DNA of 64,000 nucleotides from Labilithrix sp. (lineage in GTDB: Bacteria > Myxococcota_A > Polyangia > Polyangiales > Polyangiaceae). Location: positions 1 through 64,000 of the forward strand of contig JAHBWD010000008.1 in the NCBI GenBank assembly GCA_019637175.1, given 5' to 3'. The notes under the pieces were generated by a model, which worked only from the letters and a program-made list of their open reading frames with translations, was not told the DNA's origin and made no database searches. Position 1 is the first letter of the stretch, and each line of letters opens with the position of its first letter. The position numbers and the translations under genes were made by a program. Shown here piece after piece: positions 50,986-59,212 of the stretch.

Positions 50986-52494
50986 ATGGAACGCAGGATC
51001 CCCGCTGGGGTGGGTATGACTGCAAGCCAGACGTGTGCGACGGAAGAGGAGCGCCAGCCGCCGAGCGCCTCGCGCTGGCTCGCGCAGACGCCGTCGAGCG
51101 CGCCTCCGCCGGCGCTCGCCGCGACGGTCGCGGAGTGGATGCCGATCGCGAGCGATCGGGAACGTCGCCCGAGCGCGTCCGAGATCGCGGCCGCGAAGGC
51201 GAACGATCCGCTCGGCTCGGTGGGCCTCGCCGTAGGCGCGCTCGTCGATCGCACGTATCGGCTCGAGCGCGCGCTCGGCGTCGGCGGCATGGGCGTGGTC
51301 GCGCTCGCCACCGACGAGCGCCTCGATCGCAAGGTCGCGATCAAGTTCATCAAGCCCGACCTCTTCGCGTTCCCCGAGATGCGGACGTTCTTCCACATGG
51401 AGGCGCGCGCGATGGCGCGCGTCTCCGATCGCAACGTGCTCTCGGTCTTCGCGTTCGGCGAGCACGAGGGCATCCCCTACTTCGTCATGGAGTACGTCGA
51501 CGGCCGCACCGCCGATCAGTGGCTGCGCCTGCGCTCGCCCGGGACGTTCCCCGATCTCGACGAGGCCGTGCAGATCCTCGAGCAGGCGTGCCTCGGGGTG
51601 GAGGCGATCCACGCGACGAGCACGGTGCACCGCGACCTCAAGCCGTCGAACCTCCTCATCGACGCGTCGTTCCGCGTCGCGGTCGGCGATCTCGGCGTCG
51701 CGCGCGTGCTCGACTCGGCGCACAGCGGCAACTTCATCGTCGGCAGCGCGTCGTACATGGCGCCGGAGGCCGCGCTCGGCGAAGACGAAGCGCCCGAGCT
51801 CGCGAGCCGGCGCGACATCTACGCGCTGGGTTGCATCGCCTACGAGCTCTTGACCGGCCGCCCTCCGTTCAGCGGGCAGAGCGACATGAACGTCCTCTCG
51901 CAGCATGTCTTGCAGGATCCGGAGCCGCCGAGCCAGCTCCGCCCCGGTCTGCCGAGCGGCTACGACGACGTCTTGCTCAAGGCGATGGCCAAGGATCCGC
52001 TGAAGCGTTACGAAACCGTCGCCGACCTGCGGCGCGCGCTCCTCGCGGAGCACAGCGGCGCGCGCGAGCCGGAGCGCATCCTGATCGCCGACGACGACGA
52101 CGACTGGAGGGCGATCATCGTCGCGTCGTTGCGCTCGCGCTTCCCTTCCGCGGCGATCGACGAGTTCGCCGACGGTGAGGCCGCGCTCGCCGCGTTCGAG
52201 AAGAACCCGTACGCCGTCGTCCTCGTCGATCTCGAGATGCCGACCATGGACGGCGCGAGGCTCACCTTGCTCCTCCGCTCGCTCGACGGATCGGCGCGCA
52301 CGCCGATCATCGTCCTCACCGCGGCCGGTGGTCCGAAGGAGTGGCAGCGACTCTCCGCGATCGGCGCCGACGCGTTCCTGGTCAAGCCCGTGAACGCCGA
52401 CGACGTCGAGCTCGTCATCCGGCGCACGCTGCGATCTCGGCGGGCGGACCTGCTCTCGGGCGCGACGCCGGCGGCTCGCTCAGCCCATCCCTAG
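50986..52494 (+). CDS. Ser/Thr kinase fused to a response-regulator receiver domain
   Basis: 502 residues from ATG 50986, chosen for GGAGG at 50972-50976. Residues 1-85 are a low-complexity linker. The kinase domain (about 86-355) has GVGGMGVVALA, Lys in KVAIKFI, HRDLKPSNLLI, DLG in place of DFG, SYMAPEA and ALGCIAYELLTGRPPF. A receiver domain follows at about 373-490: ADDDDDW acidic pocket, LVDLEMPTMDG with the phospho-accepting Asp, IIVLTAAG and a late Lys in FLVKPVNADD. The fusion links one-component Ser/Thr signalling to a two-component phospho-relay. No histidine kinase is adjacent, but a hybrid kinase lies at 59213. Confidence 0.87.
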   Translation: MERRIPAGVGMTASQTCATEEERQPPSASRWLAQTPSSAPPPALAATVAEWMPIASDRERRPSASEIAAAKANDPLGSVGLAVGALVDRTYRLERALGVGGMGVVALATDERLDRKVAIKFIKPDLFAFPEMRTFFHMEARAMARVSDRNVLSVFAFGEHEGIPYFVMEYVDGRTADQWLRLRSPGTFPDLDEAVQILEQACLGVEAIHATSTVHRDLKPSNLLIDASFRVAVGDLGVARVLDSAHSGNFIVGSASYMAPEAALGEDEAPELASRRDIYALGCIAYELLTGRPPFSGQSDMNVLSQHVLQDPEPPSQLRPGLPSGYDDVLLKAMAKDPLKRYETVADLRRALLAEHSGAREPERILIADDDDDWRAIIVASLRSRFPSAAIDEFADGEAALAAFEKNPYAVVLVDLEMPTMDGARLTLLLRSLDGSARTPIIVLTAAGGPKEWQRLSAIGADAFLVKPVNADDVELVIRRTLRSRRADLLSGATPAARSAHP

Positions 52495-53544
52495 GTTCGT
52501 CGCGCGAACTTCGCGCTCGTAGAGCCGAAACGCAGCGACGAAGACGCTCATCAAGATCGGCGCGACGATGAGGCCCGCGAGGCCGAACACGTCGATACCG
52601 CCGAGGAGCGCGATCAACGTGAGCAGAGGGTGGCCGTGGCCGCGCGCCCCCACGATCCGCGGCCGGATGACGTAGTCGGCGAGCGAGGTCACGACCAGCA
52701 CGCCCCACGCGACGAGAAGCAACGCACGCACGGGATGTCCTTCGACGAGGAGATAGGCCGACACCGGGACCCAGACGAGCAACGTGCCCACGACCGGGAG
52801 GAACGACGCGAGGGCCGTCGCGATCGCCCAGATGACGGGCTGGGGCACGCCGAGGACGGCGTATCCGATGCCGGCGAGGACGCCCTGGATGATGGCGGTC
52901 GCGATCGTCCCCACGAACGCGTCGCGGCCGACCTCGCGCGCCTCGATGATGAGCGCGCGGGTGTGCCGTGGCTCGAGGGGCGCGAGGCGCTCGATGCGCC
53001 GCGCGAGGCGCGGCCCGTCGAGGAGCACGTAGTACATCGTCATGAGCGCGACGACGAGGCCGAGGAGCGCGAAGCTCGTCGTCCGCGCCACTACGGCCGC
53101 TACGGTCGCCATGTAGCTCGCGGCGGCCTCGAGCTCTCGACGCAGCCACGCAGAGACGCGATCGGTGTCGAGACCCATGCCCTCGAGCGCGCGCGTCGCG
53201 CGCTCGCCGATGATGCTCGTGAGAGGGCCCGCGCTGTCGTGATGCTCGATGTGCGCCACGAGCTTCATGAGCTCGCTCGTCAACGCGGCGATCGTGAGCG
53301 TTCCCACGACGACCAGCAAGAGCCCGGAGCCGACGGTCGTGATCCCGGCGGCCCACGACGCGCGTCGCCCGCCGAGCCGGCTCGCGAGCGCTTCGTAGGG
53401 GCGGTGCGCCGAGACCGCCATCACGATACCGAGCAAGATCGCGACCCAGAGCGGGTGCGCGACCCACGCCGCGGCGGCGAACGACGCGAGCACGGTAAGC
53501 ACGAGCGCCCAGCGACGCGTCTTCGCCACGTACGGTGCGGCCAT
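52480..53544 (-). CDS. AI-2E family transporter / PerM-like permease
   Basis: 354 residues from ATG 53544. About eight membrane helices are visible, arranged as in the AI-2E exporter family: an N-terminal pair (WALVLTVLASFAAAAWVAH, LWVAILLGIVMAVSAH), a central soluble helical insert (residues about 120-200) and a C-terminal block with ATALASFLPVVGTLLVWVP and FGLAGLIVAPILMSVFVAAF. Family members have been linked to autoinducer-2 export or Na+/H+ antiport; the substrate here is unknown. The 3' end overlaps the kinase-receiver gene by 15 bases. Confidence 0.8.
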   Translation of the reverse strand: MAAPYVAKTRRWALVLTVLASFAAAAWVAHPLWVAILLGIVMAVSAHRPYEALASRLGGRRASWAAGITTVGSGLLLVVVGTLTIAALTSELMKLVAHIEHHDSAGPLTSIIGERATRALEGMGLDTDRVSAWLRRELEAAASYMATVAAVVARTTSFALLGLVVALMTMYYVLLDGPRLARRIERLAPLEPRHTRALIIEAREVGRDAFVGTIATAIIQGVLAGIGYAVLGVPQPVIWAIATALASFLPVVGTLLVWVPVSAYLLVEGHPVRALLLVAWGVLVVTSLADYVIRPRIVGARGHGHPLLTLIALLGGIDVFGLAGLIVAPILMSVFVAAFRLYEREVRATNLGMG

Positions 53545-53746
53545 GGGCAACGTCGGCTGCGGCTGGCGTTGCTGGGGAGGAAGCAGGCTGAGCTGCTCTT
53601 CGTCTTCGTCGACACCCGCTTGGCTCACGAAGACGAGCAAGCAGAGCTCGTGCCGTCGGCCCTTCGGGCCCCGCGGGCACACCGGATGCAGCTCGGCGTT
53701 CGCGACGGCGGAGCGCGAAGCTGAACCTCACTCAAGGAGACGAGAC

Positions 53747-54382
53747 ATGCGGTCCCAGAAGTTTCTGTTCGTGAGCGCAGCCGTGGCGGCGAGCTTGACG
53801 GTCGCGAAGATGTCTCTCGCAGACGAGCCCACCGAGACGACGCAAGGCGCGACGCAAGGCTCGCAGACGACGACACAGGTCACGCGACCGCCTTCGCAGC
53901 CGCCGCCGATGACCCCCGGCGTGCCCGTGACGCCGCCGGTCTCGACGACGACGATCACCGCCGGCGAGCTCACCGCGGTGACGTCGCACGCGGACAAGGT
54001 CACGATCTACGGCAAGCGCCGTCCCAACACGCCGCTGCTCGTCACCGGCGTCTCGATGTTTCTCGGATCGTACGCGACCACCGCCGCGGTCGCGGGCATC
54101 GGCGGCCGCGCGGCCGACGAGAACCTCTTCATTCCCGTGGTCGGTCCGTGGCTCAACGTCGCCGATCGCCGTTGCGAGAGGTGCGCGGGCGAGGATCTCA
54201 ACAAGGTCCTCGTCGTCGGCAGCGGCATCATCCAGGGCCTCGGCGTGCTGATGGCGGGCGCGAGCTTCTTGGTTCCCGAGAAGTTCGAGGCCGCGACCAT
54301 CCAGGCGGGCCCGATGAAGCTGCAGATCGCGCCGACCGCCGCGCAAGGAGGCGCCGGCATCGGCGCGTTCGGGACGTTCTGA
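53747..54382 (+). CDS. Exported membrane-associated protein, unknown
   Basis: 211 residues, ATG 53747 after AAGGAGA. Signal peptide to about residue 26 (KMSLADEP), then a Thr/Gln/Pro-rich linker of about 45 residues and a C-terminal domain with two hydrophobic helices (LLVTGVSMFLGSYATTAAV; VLVVGSGIIQGLGVLMAGA). First gene of a run with DUF4398 and OmpA lipoproteins. Likely part of an envelope complex with them. Confidence 0.6.
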   Translation: MRSQKFLFVSAAVAASLTVAKMSLADEPTETTQGATQGSQTTTQVTRPPSQPPPMTPGVPVTPPVSTTTITAGELTAVTSHADKVTIYGKRRPNTPLLVTGVSMFLGSYATTAAVAGIGGRAADENLFIPVVGPWLNVADRRCERCAGEDLNKVLVVGSGIIQGLGVLMAGASFLVPEKFEAATIQAGPMKLQIAPTAAQGGAGIGAFGTF

Positions 54383-54410
54383 GACTTCGCGACGAACCAG
54401 AAGGAGAGAG

Positions 54411-54788
54411 ATGATGATGAGGACACGAATGTTGTCGTTCGTGCTCGCGACGGCAGGGCTCGTCGCGTGCGCATCTTCGCCGATACCGGCGGACAAACTC
54501 TCGCGCTCCGAGGGCGCGGTACGCGGCGCCGAGGAGCTCGGCGCGGAACAGGATCCGACCGCCGCGCTCCACCTCAAGCTCGCGCGCGAGCAGCTCGCGA
54601 TCGGCAAGAAGCTCATCGAGGGGGGCGACAACGCACGCGCGGAGGGCGTGCTGCTCCGCGCCGAGGCCGACGCCGAGGTCGCGATGAACATGGCGCGCGC
54701 ATCGAAGGCCAAGGTCGACGCGATCCAGACCATCCAGGAGGTGCAGAAGGCCAAGATGTCCATCCCGCAGCAGGAGGGGATCCAATGA
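54411..54788 (+). CDS. DUF4398-type lipoprotein
   Basis: 125 residues, ATG 54411 (two further in-frame ATGs follow). Lipobox GLVAC. After the Cys a helical domain EGAVRGAEELGAEQDPTAALH ... LAREQLAIGKKLIEGGD ... AEVAMNMARASKAKVD matches the DUF4398 pattern: long helices with small residues and a heptad. This domain normally accompanies OmpA-type proteins. The stop overlaps the next start (ATGA). Confidence 0.8.
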   Translation: MMMRTRMLSFVLATAGLVACASSPIPADKLSRSEGAVRGAEELGAEQDPTAALHLKLAREQLAIGKKLIEGGDNARAEGVLLRAEADAEVAMNMARASKAKVDAIQTIQEVQKAKMSIPQQEGIQ

Positions 54789-55693
54789 AGTCGATCAAGC
54801 TCTTCGTCGCCGGCGCGGCCGCCTGCGCTCTCGCGCTCGGCTGCTCGAGCAAGCCGCCGCGCGAGCTGCGCGACGCGCGGCAGGCGTATACCGAGATGTC
54901 GCAAGCTTCGAACGCGGCGCTGGTACAGACCGACGTCTACGAAGCGAAGAAGGCGCTCGACGCCGCCGAGCGCGCGTACGACGCCGACGGCGACGAACCC
55001 GCGGTCCGCGATCTCGCGTACATCGCCCAGCGCAAGGCGCTCGCCGCGCGCTACAAGGGCGAGACGCTCGAGGCCTTGCGCGCCAAACAGCTCATGGAGG
55101 CCGACCTCCAGCAGTGGCGCGAGCAGCAGGCGCTCGCCGCGCGGGCCCAGCTCGAAGCGACCAAGCAGCAGCTCATGCAGCAGCAGATCGAGAGCGAGCG
55201 TCGCGCGCGCGCGCAAGCGGAGGCTGCGCTCGCGAAGATCGAGGGCATGAAGTCGTCGCACGACACGCGAGGCACGATCCTCACGATCCCCGGTCAGGTG
55301 CTGTTCGCGTCCGGCAAGAGCGAGCTCTTGCCGACGTCGCAAGGTCAGCTCATGAAGGTCGCCGCCGCCCTGAAAGACGACCCGCGGAGCATCATGATCG
55401 CGGGTCACAGCGATTCGAAGGGCAAAGACGACGCGAACATGACGCTGTCGCAGAAGCGCGCCGAGGCGGTGAAGGCCTTCTTGACCTCCCACGGCGTCGC
55501 CCCCGAGCGCGTGCAGGCGCAGGGCATGGGCGCGACGCAGCCGGTAGGTTCGAACGAGACCAACGAAGGACGCGCCAACAACCGCCGCGTCGAGGTCATT
55601 CTGCTCGAGAGCGTGAGCGGCCAGGGCGGACGCGAGCAGCCCGTGCAGCAGGCGCCGGGGCCGCAGCCGGACACGGAGACGCCCAAGCCCTGA
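54785..55693 (+). CDS. OmpA-family lipoprotein with helical stalk
   Basis: 302 residues, ATG 54785 overlapping the previous stop. Lipobox ALALGC. Residues about 25-150 are a DUF4398-like helical/coiled-coil stalk (ARQAYTEMSQASNAALVQT, QRKALAARYKGETLEAL). The OmpA C-terminal peptidoglycan-binding domain follows: ILTIPGQVLFASGKSELLPT, IMIAGHSDSKGKDDANMTLSQKRAEAVKAFL, GMGATQPVGSNETNEGRANNRRVEV. It would tether outer membrane to peptidoglycan. Pro/Gln-rich tail. Confidence 0.87.
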   Translation: MKSIKLFVAGAAACALALGCSSKPPRELRDARQAYTEMSQASNAALVQTDVYEAKKALDAAERAYDADGDEPAVRDLAYIAQRKALAARYKGETLEALRAKQLMEADLQQWREQQALAARAQLEATKQQLMQQQIESERRARAQAEAALAKIEGMKSSHDTRGTILTIPGQVLFASGKSELLPTSQGQLMKVAAALKDDPRSIMIAGHSDSKGKDDANMTLSQKRAEAVKAFLTSHGVAPERVQAQGMGATQPVGSNETNEGRANNRRVEVILLESVSGQGGREQPVQQAPGPQPDTETPKP

Positions 55694-55718
55694 GACGGAG
55701 CACCGATCGGAGGACGTC

Positions 55719-56279
55719 ATGGCATGGATCAGAAGCGCAGGCCGCGTCCTCGCGATCGGTGGAGCCGTGCTGCTCGCGGGGTGCGGCGGCCCCTCCGTCC
55801 ACCTCGAGCAGCCGGTCGGACAGACCCACACGACGAGCGCGATCGCCCGAGGGACCCCGCGCGGACAACAAGACTCGCCGTTCGAGCCCGTCGTCGTGGT
55901 GATCGCCGAAGAGCTGCAGAAGGCCTGCGGCCTGCCGGAGCCGCAAGCCGAAGGGCCGACCTTCGACTTCGACTCCGCGCGCTTGCGACCGCGCGGCGAC
56001 GACGTGCTCGCGCGCGTCGCGTCGTGCGTCGGATCGGGCAGGCTCGGCAACGCGAGCCTGCGGGTCGTGGGCCACACCGATCCGCGCGGCGCCGCGCACT
56101 ACAATCAACAGCTCGGCCAGTACCGCGCGGTCGCAGCGATGCAGCACCTGGTCGACCTCGGCGTGCCGCGCCGCAAGGTGTCGATCGAGTCGCGCGGCGA
56201 GCGCGACGCCAAGGGGACCGATCCGGCGTCGTGGGCGCTCGACCGGCGGGTCGAGATCCAGCTCGAGCAACCTCGATGA
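55719..56279 (+). CDS. Second OmpA-family lipoprotein
   Basis: 186 residues, ATG 55719 after GGAGGAC. Lipobox VLLAGC, a linker, then an OmpA domain: PTFDFDSARLRPRGDDVLAR, LRVVGHTDPRGAAHYNQQLGQYRAVAAMQHL, RRKVSIESRGERDAKG, ALDRRVEI. The GHTDxRG pattern and following Arg are intact for binding diaminopimelate of peptidoglycan. It closes the four-gene envelope run. Confidence 0.87.
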   Translation: MAWIRSAGRVLAIGGAVLLAGCGGPSVHLEQPVGQTHTTSAIARGTPRGQQDSPFEPVVVVIAEELQKACGLPEPQAEGPTFDFDSARLRPRGDDVLARVASCVGSGRLGNASLRVVGHTDPRGAAHYNQQLGQYRAVAAMQHLVDLGVPRRKVSIESRGERDAKGTDPASWALDRRVEIQLEQPR

Positions 56280-56342
56280 CACTCGTTTGAGGTCAAAGGG
56301 ATCTCTGCTAGCCTCGCGCGTCGACCGTCCGGGAGCTGATCG

Positions 56343-58277
56343 ATGCGCGCGCGCGAACTGGTGATCAACTCCTTCGCGCGCCTCCGGCGTTCGTGGCAGA
56401 CCCGGACGCTCCTGCCGATCATCTTCGCCGAGACGACGCCGCTCGATCTGCGCTTCGTCGGCAGGATGCTCTTCCACGCCGCGCTCGTCGGCGTCCTCGC
56501 AGGGCTCATCGGCGCGGCGTTCTTCGCCGCGCTCGAGCATCTTCAAGCGCTCTTGCTCGAAGACCTCGCCGGTTATCGTCCGCTCCGCGCACACGGCGAG
56601 ACGTTCGCGGTGCACTCGACGACGCCGCCCCCCTTTCGACCCTGGCTCCTCGTGCTGCTGCCCGCCGTCGGCGGCCTCGCGTGCGGGCTGATCACGCAGC
56701 TCGCCCCCGAGGCGCGCGGCGGCGGCGGCGACGCGATGATCCAGGCCTTCCACCATCACGGCGGCGTCGTGCGACGGCGCCTCGTCCCGATCAAGAGCCT
56801 CGCCTCGCTCTTCACGCTGGGAACGGGGGGCGCCGGCGGACGCGAAGGCCCCACGATGCAGATCGGCGCCGCGATCGGCTCCGGCATCGCGCGCGCGCTC
56901 GAGGTGAGCGCGCGCGAACGCCGCATCTTGATGGTCGCCGGCGTCGCGGCGGGCATCTCGGCGGTGTTTCGAACGCCGCTCGGCGCGGCGCTCCTCGCGG
57001 TCGAGATCCTCTATCGCGACGGCTTCGAGTCCGACGCGCTCATCCCCGCGGTCCTCTCGAGCGTCATCTCGTATTCGGTCGTCATCTCGATCTTCGGAGA
57101 GAGCACGCTCTTCTCCCACGCGGGGCGCTTCGCCTTCGTCCCGGCGCATCTGCCGCTCTACGCGCTGCTCGCCCTGCCCACGGCGCTGCTCGCGACCGTG
57201 TTCGTCGCGGCGCTCGCCCGCGTGCGCAAGACCGCGGCGTCGCTCCCAGGCCCCACGTGGCTGCGGCCGGCGATCGGAGGGCTCGCGCTCGGCGCCTTCA
57301 CGACGCCGATCCTCGCGCTCGTCGGGTGGAAGATCGGCGCCGAGGGCCAGGGCCTCGGCATCCTCGGAGGCGGCTACGGCGCCGTGCAGATGGCGATCTC
57401 CGGGGCGACGTGGCTGCCGCCGGGATGGAGCGCCGTGCGCCTCTTGCTCCTCCTCGCGGTCGTCAAGCTCCTCGCGTCGTCGTTGACGATCGGCTCCGGC
57501 GGCAGCGCGGGCGACTTTGCGCCGTCGCTCGCGATCGGCGGCCTGCTCGGCGGCGCGTTCGGCCGCGCGGCGCAGCTCCTCCTCGACGATCCGCGCATCG
57601 ATCCCGGAGCGTTCGCGCTCGTGGGCATGGGCGTCTTCTACGGCGGGATCGCCCACGTTCCTCTCGCAGCGCTGGTGCTCGTCTGCGAGCTCGCGGGAAA
57701 CTACGACCTTCTCGTTCCTCTGATGCTCGCGCAAGGCATCGCGTTCGTCGCCCTTCGCCGCCGCTCGCTCTACGAGGCGCAGGTGCCCACGCAGCGCGAC
57801 TCACCGGTCCACCGCGACGCGCTCCTGCTCGACGTGCTGCGCGGCATCCAGGTGAAGGAGCTGATGACGCGAGGCCGGCCCTTCGTGACGCTGCATCGCG
57901 CGACCTCGGCGGCGGAGATGCTCACGCACGTCAGCGAGTCGACGTGGCAAGACGTCTTCCCCGTCCTCGACGACGACGCGAAGCTCGTCGGGCTCGTCAC
58001 CTTCGACGCGCTCCGCGTGCTCGCCGCCGCGCCGCAAGACGCGATCTGGGCGATCGCCGCGGACATCATGCAACCGCCCGTGAGCGTCGCTCCGGAGGAC
58101 GATCTCCGGCAGGCGACCGAGCGCCTGGTGGCCAACGGGCTGCGCGAGGTTCCGGTCGTCGGCGCCGACGGCGCCGTCGTCGGATTCCTCGACGAACGCG
58201 AGGTGGCGAAGGTGCACCTGCGCGCAGGCGAGGCCACGCTGGAGAGCGCGATCGAGTCGACCCGATCGCCGCGATGA
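56343..58277 (+). CDS. CLC-family chloride channel/antiporter with two CBS domains
   Basis: 644 residues, ATG 56343. Membrane domain residues about 40-470 with the CLC signature GREGPTMQIGAAIG (gating Glu), the LTIGSGGSAGDFAPSLAIG block and the late GMGVFYGGIAHVPLAAL. The usual first selectivity motif GSGIP is replaced by GGGGDAMIQAFH. The C-terminal 130 residues hold two CBS domains (PVLDDDAKLVGLVTFDAL; PVVGADGAVVGFLDEREV), which usually bind adenine nucleotides. Transported ion is probably chloride or another anion. Confidence 0.87.
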   Translation: MRARELVINSFARLRRSWQTRTLLPIIFAETTPLDLRFVGRMLFHAALVGVLAGLIGAAFFAALEHLQALLLEDLAGYRPLRAHGETFAVHSTTPPPFRPWLLVLLPAVGGLACGLITQLAPEARGGGGDAMIQAFHHHGGVVRRRLVPIKSLASLFTLGTGGAGGREGPTMQIGAAIGSGIARALEVSARERRILMVAGVAAGISAVFRTPLGAALLAVEILYRDGFESDALIPAVLSSVISYSVVISIFGESTLFSHAGRFAFVPAHLPLYALLALPTALLATVFVAALARVRKTAASLPGPTWLRPAIGGLALGAFTTPILALVGWKIGAEGQGLGILGGGYGAVQMAISGATWLPPGWSAVRLLLLLAVVKLLASSLTIGSGGSAGDFAPSLAIGGLLGGAFGRAAQLLLDDPRIDPGAFALVGMGVFYGGIAHVPLAALVLVCELAGNYDLLVPLMLAQGIAFVALRRRSLYEAQVPTQRDSPVHRDALLLDVLRGIQVKELMTRGRPFVTLHRATSAAEMLTHVSESTWQDVFPVLDDDAKLVGLVTFDALRVLAAAPQDAIWAIAADIMQPPVSVAPEDDLRQATERLVANGLREVPVVGADGAVVGFLDEREVAKVHLRAGEATLESAIESTRSPR

Positions 58278-58282
58278 AAGGA

Positions 58283-58582
58283 TCACGCCGTGCGCGGCGG
58301 CCGGCCGTAGAGGACGCGCAGCTCGTCCTTCGCCCGCTCGAGGATCGCCCGGCGGCGCGCGGAGAGGTGCCGGCCCGCGCGGTTGATGAAGAACGTGAGC
58401 ATCGACATCGCCGAGCGGAACGGGTCGGCCTTGCGCCTGCGGCTCTGCTCCGCCGAGCGCTTGAGCGACTCCGCGATCTGTTTGGCGCTCGACTTCGTGA
58501 AGACACCGGCCTCGAGGTCGAGCGCGTCGCTCGTCTCGGTCACCTGGCGCGACCAGCGCACCGCCTTCTTCTTCGGCTGCAT
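58283..58582 (-). CDS. DUF3175 family protein
   Basis: 99 residues from ATG 58582. Pattern RWSRQVTETSDALDLEAGVFT, SLKRSAEQSRRRKADPFRSA, MSMLTFFINRAGRHLSARRR, ILERAKDELRVLYGR matches the DUF3175 family throughout. Basic, soluble, no signal. Function unknown. Convergent with the CLC gene, whose stop lies 5 bases away. Confidence 0.85.
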   Translation of the reverse strand: MQPKKKAVRWSRQVTETSDALDLEAGVFTKSSAKQIAESLKRSAEQSRRRKADPFRSAMSMLTFFINRAGRHLSARRRAILERAKDELRVLYGRPPRTA

Positions 58583-58732
58583 GCACCGGGTGCTGCAATC
58601 ACCGTGCTCTACGGCGGAGCGCGAGCGCGCGGGCGGCACAGGGCGTGACGCCCGTGCGCGCTCGTGACGCGGTCACGAAGTCCGTCCGCGAGGGCGCCGC
58701 AGCCCGGCACGCCGTTCGCACCACGGTGCAGC

Positions 58733-59194
58733 GTGATCTCACCTCACGTGTCGGAGTACATGACCTCGGGCCCCTTCGCGGTCGGTCCGCGCGAGCCGCT
58801 CACCAACGCGAGGCGACTGATGAGCAAGTACGAGCTGCGCCATCTGCCCGTCTGCTCCGAGGGAAAGCTCGTCGGCATCGTGTCGGACCGAGAGCTCGAT
58901 CTCGTGCAGAGCGTCGCGCGCGGCTCGGTGGACGAGATCACCGTCGAGGAAGCGATGAGCCTCGATCCGTACGCACCTTCGCCCGACGCGCCGCTCACCG
59001 AGGTCGTCCGCTTCATGGTCGATCGCCGCGTCGGCTCGGCGGTCGTCGTCGACGCCGGGCAGGTCGTCGGCATCTTCACCGCCACCGACGCGATGCGCGC
59101 GCTGCTCGATCTCTTCGGGACGCACGCGGCGGCGGGCGCCTACCCCACGAAGAAAAGGGCGCCGAAGCGGATGCGGCCGAGCGCGCGATCGTGA
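58733..59194 (+). CDS. Free-standing CBS-pair protein
   Basis: 153 residues from GTG 58733. Two CBS motifs: YMTSGPFAVGPREPLTNARRLM ... HLPVCSEGKLVGIVSDRELD and AMSLDPYAPSPDAPLTEVVRFM ... SAVVVDAGQVVGIFTATDAM. The pair would form a Bateman module binding adenosyl nucleotides. It lies just after the CLC channel with its own CBS pair, but is not in the same operon. Terminal stretch is Lys/Arg-rich. Confidence 0.8.
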   Translation: MISPHVSEYMTSGPFAVGPREPLTNARRLMSKYELRHLPVCSEGKLVGIVSDRELDLVQSVARGSVDEITVEEAMSLDPYAPSPDAPLTEVVRFMVDRRVGSAVVVDAGQVVGIFTATDAMRALLDLFGTHAAAGAYPTKKRAPKRMRPSARS

Positions 59195-59212
59195 AGCGCC
59201 CTCGCGCCTGAA

